From CAZKTS01 sp964555735 (GTDB lineage: Bacteria; Actinomycetota; Acidimicrobiia; IMCC26256; PALSA-555), in contig CAZKTS010000347.1 of assembly GCA_964555735.1 (NCBI GenBank), positions 1-14,116 of the forward strand: a stretch of DNA of 14,116 bases. Reading direction: 5' to 3'. Every line of letters starts with the position of its first letter. The first letter of the stretch is position 1. The notes beneath the pieces are model-generated. The model ran no database searches, was not told the origin of the DNA, and saw only the letters and a list, made by a program, of their open reading frames with translations. Shown piece after piece: positions 12,857 through 14,116 of the stretch. The translations under genes and the position numbers were made by a program.

Positions 12857-12862
12857 TAGGTT
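12857..12862 (+). promoter_or_regulatory. -10 element TAGGTT for TerB-Coq4 copy B
   Basis: TAGGTT lies in the 129-nt divergent region (12773-12901). Predicted start is near 12869, giving a leader of about 33 nt containing AAGAGGGA at 12888-12895, 6 nt before ATG 12902. No convincing -10 was seen for the divergent membrane protein gene. Confidence 0.5.
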
Positions 12863-12901
12863 CTCGACCGGCAGGTGCGGGCGAGCGAAGAGGGACAAGT
12901 C

Positions 12902-13846
12902 ATGGGCGTGCTGATCGACGACGCGGCGGTGGAGCCCGTCGTGCGGATGCTGGCGGGGGCGATCGACACCGGCGACGGCGGCACCGACGAGCAGCGGGCG
13001 GTGCTCGCGGCACTGGTGGCCGGTGCATGGGGCCGGACCGACCTCGACGTGGCCAAGCTCGATCCGCTCGCGCCGAGCGAGGTCGCGGCCGCGCTCCCCG
13101 ATGCCGCGACCCGCAAGCGCGGCCGCGAGCTGCTCGTGCTGATGGAGCTGTGCCGGCACCCGCTCACCGAGGCGCAGGTCGCGCGGGTCGACGAGTACGC
13201 CACCGCGCTCGACGCCGGCGACGAGGGCATCGACGCGGTGCGCGACCTCGTGCGCGACGGCGCCGAGCACGCGACCGCCGACTTCTTCCGGTACGTGGCC
13301 GGTCCCGACGCCTCGCAGCTCGAGCCGTCGATGGCGGCGAAGTACGCCCAGAAGCTCGACCAGCCGGATCACGAGCTGGCCGCCAGGCTGCGAGCGATGC
13401 ACGACCTGCCCAAGGGGACGCTCGGGTGGGCGTACGTGGAGTTCTACCGGCGCAACGGGATCACGCTGCCGGGCGACGACCCGAACGAGCCGTCGGTGTT
13501 CGTCTCCCACGACATGTGCCACGTGATCGGCGGGTACGAGCCGACGGGCCAGGGCGAGATCGCGCTCGGCGCGATGCAGCTGGCGGTCACCGACTCCGAG
13601 GCGCACTGGGTGGGCTTCATGGGGAACCTCGCGCTGCACGAGGGCGGGTACCTGCAGGGCACGTCGATCACGCCAAAGACCGCGTCGCTGGCGCGCCCGG
13701 GCGCGAAGGAGCTGGTGGCCGACGCCTTCCGCCGCGGCGCGGCGTCCGACGACTTCACGACCGCCGACCACCTCGCGATGGCCGACGTGCCCCTCGAGGA
13801 AGTGCGGGCCCGGTTCAACATCCCGCCGCTCACGCTGCCCCAGTGA
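12902..13846 (+). CDS. TerB-like / Coq4-like fusion protein, copy B
   Basis: 314-aa paralogue of the protein at 9263-10147, with the same order of parts. The TerB-like helical domain (about 25-125) includes GRELLVLMELCRHPLTEAQVAR and VDEYATALDAG. The Coq4-like domain (about 155-314) includes GTLGWAYVEFYRRNGI (172-187), then HDxxH-x11-E as H203-D204, H207 and E219 (SHDMCHVIGGY...GE), LALHEGGYLQGTSITPKT and DAFRRGA. The exact metal-motif spacing is kept in both copies. Start ATG 12902 is chosen over GTG 12875 because AAGAGGGA lies just upstream. A partial amidase gene follows after 10 nt and may be co-transcribed. The function is unknown; a quinone-like or other hydrophobic ring substrate is a guess from Coq4. 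Confidence 0.82.
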   Translation: MGVLIDDAAVEPVVRMLAGAIDTGDGGTDEQRAVLAALVAGAWGRTDLDVAKLDPLAPSEVAAALPDAATRKRGRELLVLMELCRHPLTEAQVARVDEYATALDAGDEGIDAVRDLVRDGAEHATADFFRYVAGPDASQLEPSMAAKYAQKLDQPDHELAARLRAMHDLPKGTLGWAYVEFYRRNGITLPGDDPNEPSVFVSHDMCHVIGGYEPTGQGEIALGAMQLAVTDSEAHWVGFMGNLALHEGGYLQGTSITPKTASLARPGAKELVADAFRRGAASDDFTTADHLAMADVPLEEVRARFNIPPLTLPQ

Positions 13847-13856
13847 AGCCGGCGCG

Positions 13857-14116
13857 GTGACGGACGCGCCCTGGGCGGCCGACGCCTGCTCGCTCGTCGA
13901 CGCGTTCCGAGCCGGCGAGCGATCACCGGTCGAGGAGCTCGAGGCGTCGCTGGCCGCGATCGAGGCGAGCGACCTCAACGCCTTCGCGTTCCTCGACCCC
14001 GAGCGCGCGCTCGACGCGGCCCGCGCGGCCGACGTCTCGAAGCCGTTCGGCGGCGTGCCGACGGCGATCAAGGAGCTCGAGCCGCTCGCCGGCTGGCCGC
14101 ACACCGAGGCGTCGCT
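13857..14116 (+). CDS. Amidase signature family protein, N-terminal part
   Basis: Translation from GTG 13857 runs open to the window edge (86 codons). It has the standard amidase N-terminal helices (DACSLVDAFRAGERSPVEELEASL) and then FGGVPTAIKEL, which holds the first catalytic lysine (K72) of the Ser-cisSer-Lys triad; the two serines would lie beyond the window. PLAGWPHTEAS follows, as in actinobacterial amidases that hydrolyse small or aryl amides. Members include GatA, but context cannot tell a GatA from a catabolic amidase, and no gatC precedes it. The gene starts 10 nt after TerB-Coq4 copy B and lacks a clear ribosome binding site, suggesting translational coupling. Confidence 0.85.
   Translation, partial: MTDAPWAADACSLVDAFRAGERSPVEELEASLAAIEASDLNAFAFLDPERALDAARAADVSKPFGGVPTAIKELEPLAGWPHTEAS

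Noticed and set aside
12773..14104. Upstream extension of the DUF6629-type frame to 14104
   Set aside because: The extension is antisense to TerB-Coq4 copy B and the amidase; the family N-terminus MCFSA begins at 12772 with a ribosome binding site.
1..14116. CRISPR arrays, insertion sequences, integrase or attachment sites, tRNA or rRNA genes
   Set aside because: No regularly spaced repeats, transposase or integrase motifs, or cloverleaf-like sequences were seen; the TerB-Coq4 pair is a protein-level duplication, not a nucleotide repeat that I could trace.

Overview
The window is about 14.1 kb of very GC-rich chromosomal DNA, densely packed with genes and with no gene-free stretch over about 135 bases. 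Codon use (strong G/C at third positions), GTG starts, a CYP142-like P450, a TIGR03084/mycothiol-type enzyme, a GAF-ANTAR protein and a DUF1684 protein all point to an actinobacterium. An Acidimicrobiia-type genome (Ilumatobacter/Iamia relatives) is my best guess, but this is inference without a database search. No mobile element, CRISPR array, tRNA or rRNA was found.

Layout. Bases 1-53 are the start of a leftward ABM-like gene leaving the window. Bases 137-1638 hold a zinc alcohol dehydrogenase and a VOC-fold protein, overlapping by 4 nt. Bases 1745-3542 hold a tightly coupled trio: hemolysin III/TrhA membrane protein, TfoX-N protein and siderophore-interacting FAD reductase. It is preceded by a striking 44-bp interrupted palindrome. 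Bases 3563-5831 (leftward) hold an ABC exporter, with the permease first and the ATPase second. Bases 5939-6433 encode a secreted NTF2/DUF4440-like protein that converges on a CYP142-like cytochrome P450 (6430-7617, leftward); the two stop codons share one CTAG. Bases 7683-10147 run rightward: DUF1684 protein, TIGR03084 mycothiol-type metalloprotein, a 42-residue very basic protein and a TerB-Coq4 fusion. Bases 10280-12081 hold a membrane acyl desaturase with a structured leader, then a GAF-ANTAR regulator. A DUF6629-type membrane protein (12092-12772, leftward) is divergent from a second TerB-Coq4 fusion (12902-13846), which is followed by the start of an amidase that runs off the end.

Two things stand out. 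First, there are two diverged paralogues, each with a TerB-like helical N-terminal domain fused to a domain carrying the exact HDxxH-x11-E metal motif of Coq4. Coq4 is a ubiquinone-biosynthesis protein, and actinobacteria generally make menaquinone, so these proteins probably do something undescribed. Second, nearly every promoter-like site is a TAnnnT hexamer placed either 6-8 nt before a start codon (leaderless mRNAs) or a short leader away, so starts can be assigned from promoters. The desaturase is the exception: its roughly 75-nt leader can fold into two hairpins, the second hiding the ribosome binding site, with an alternative pairing that would free it.
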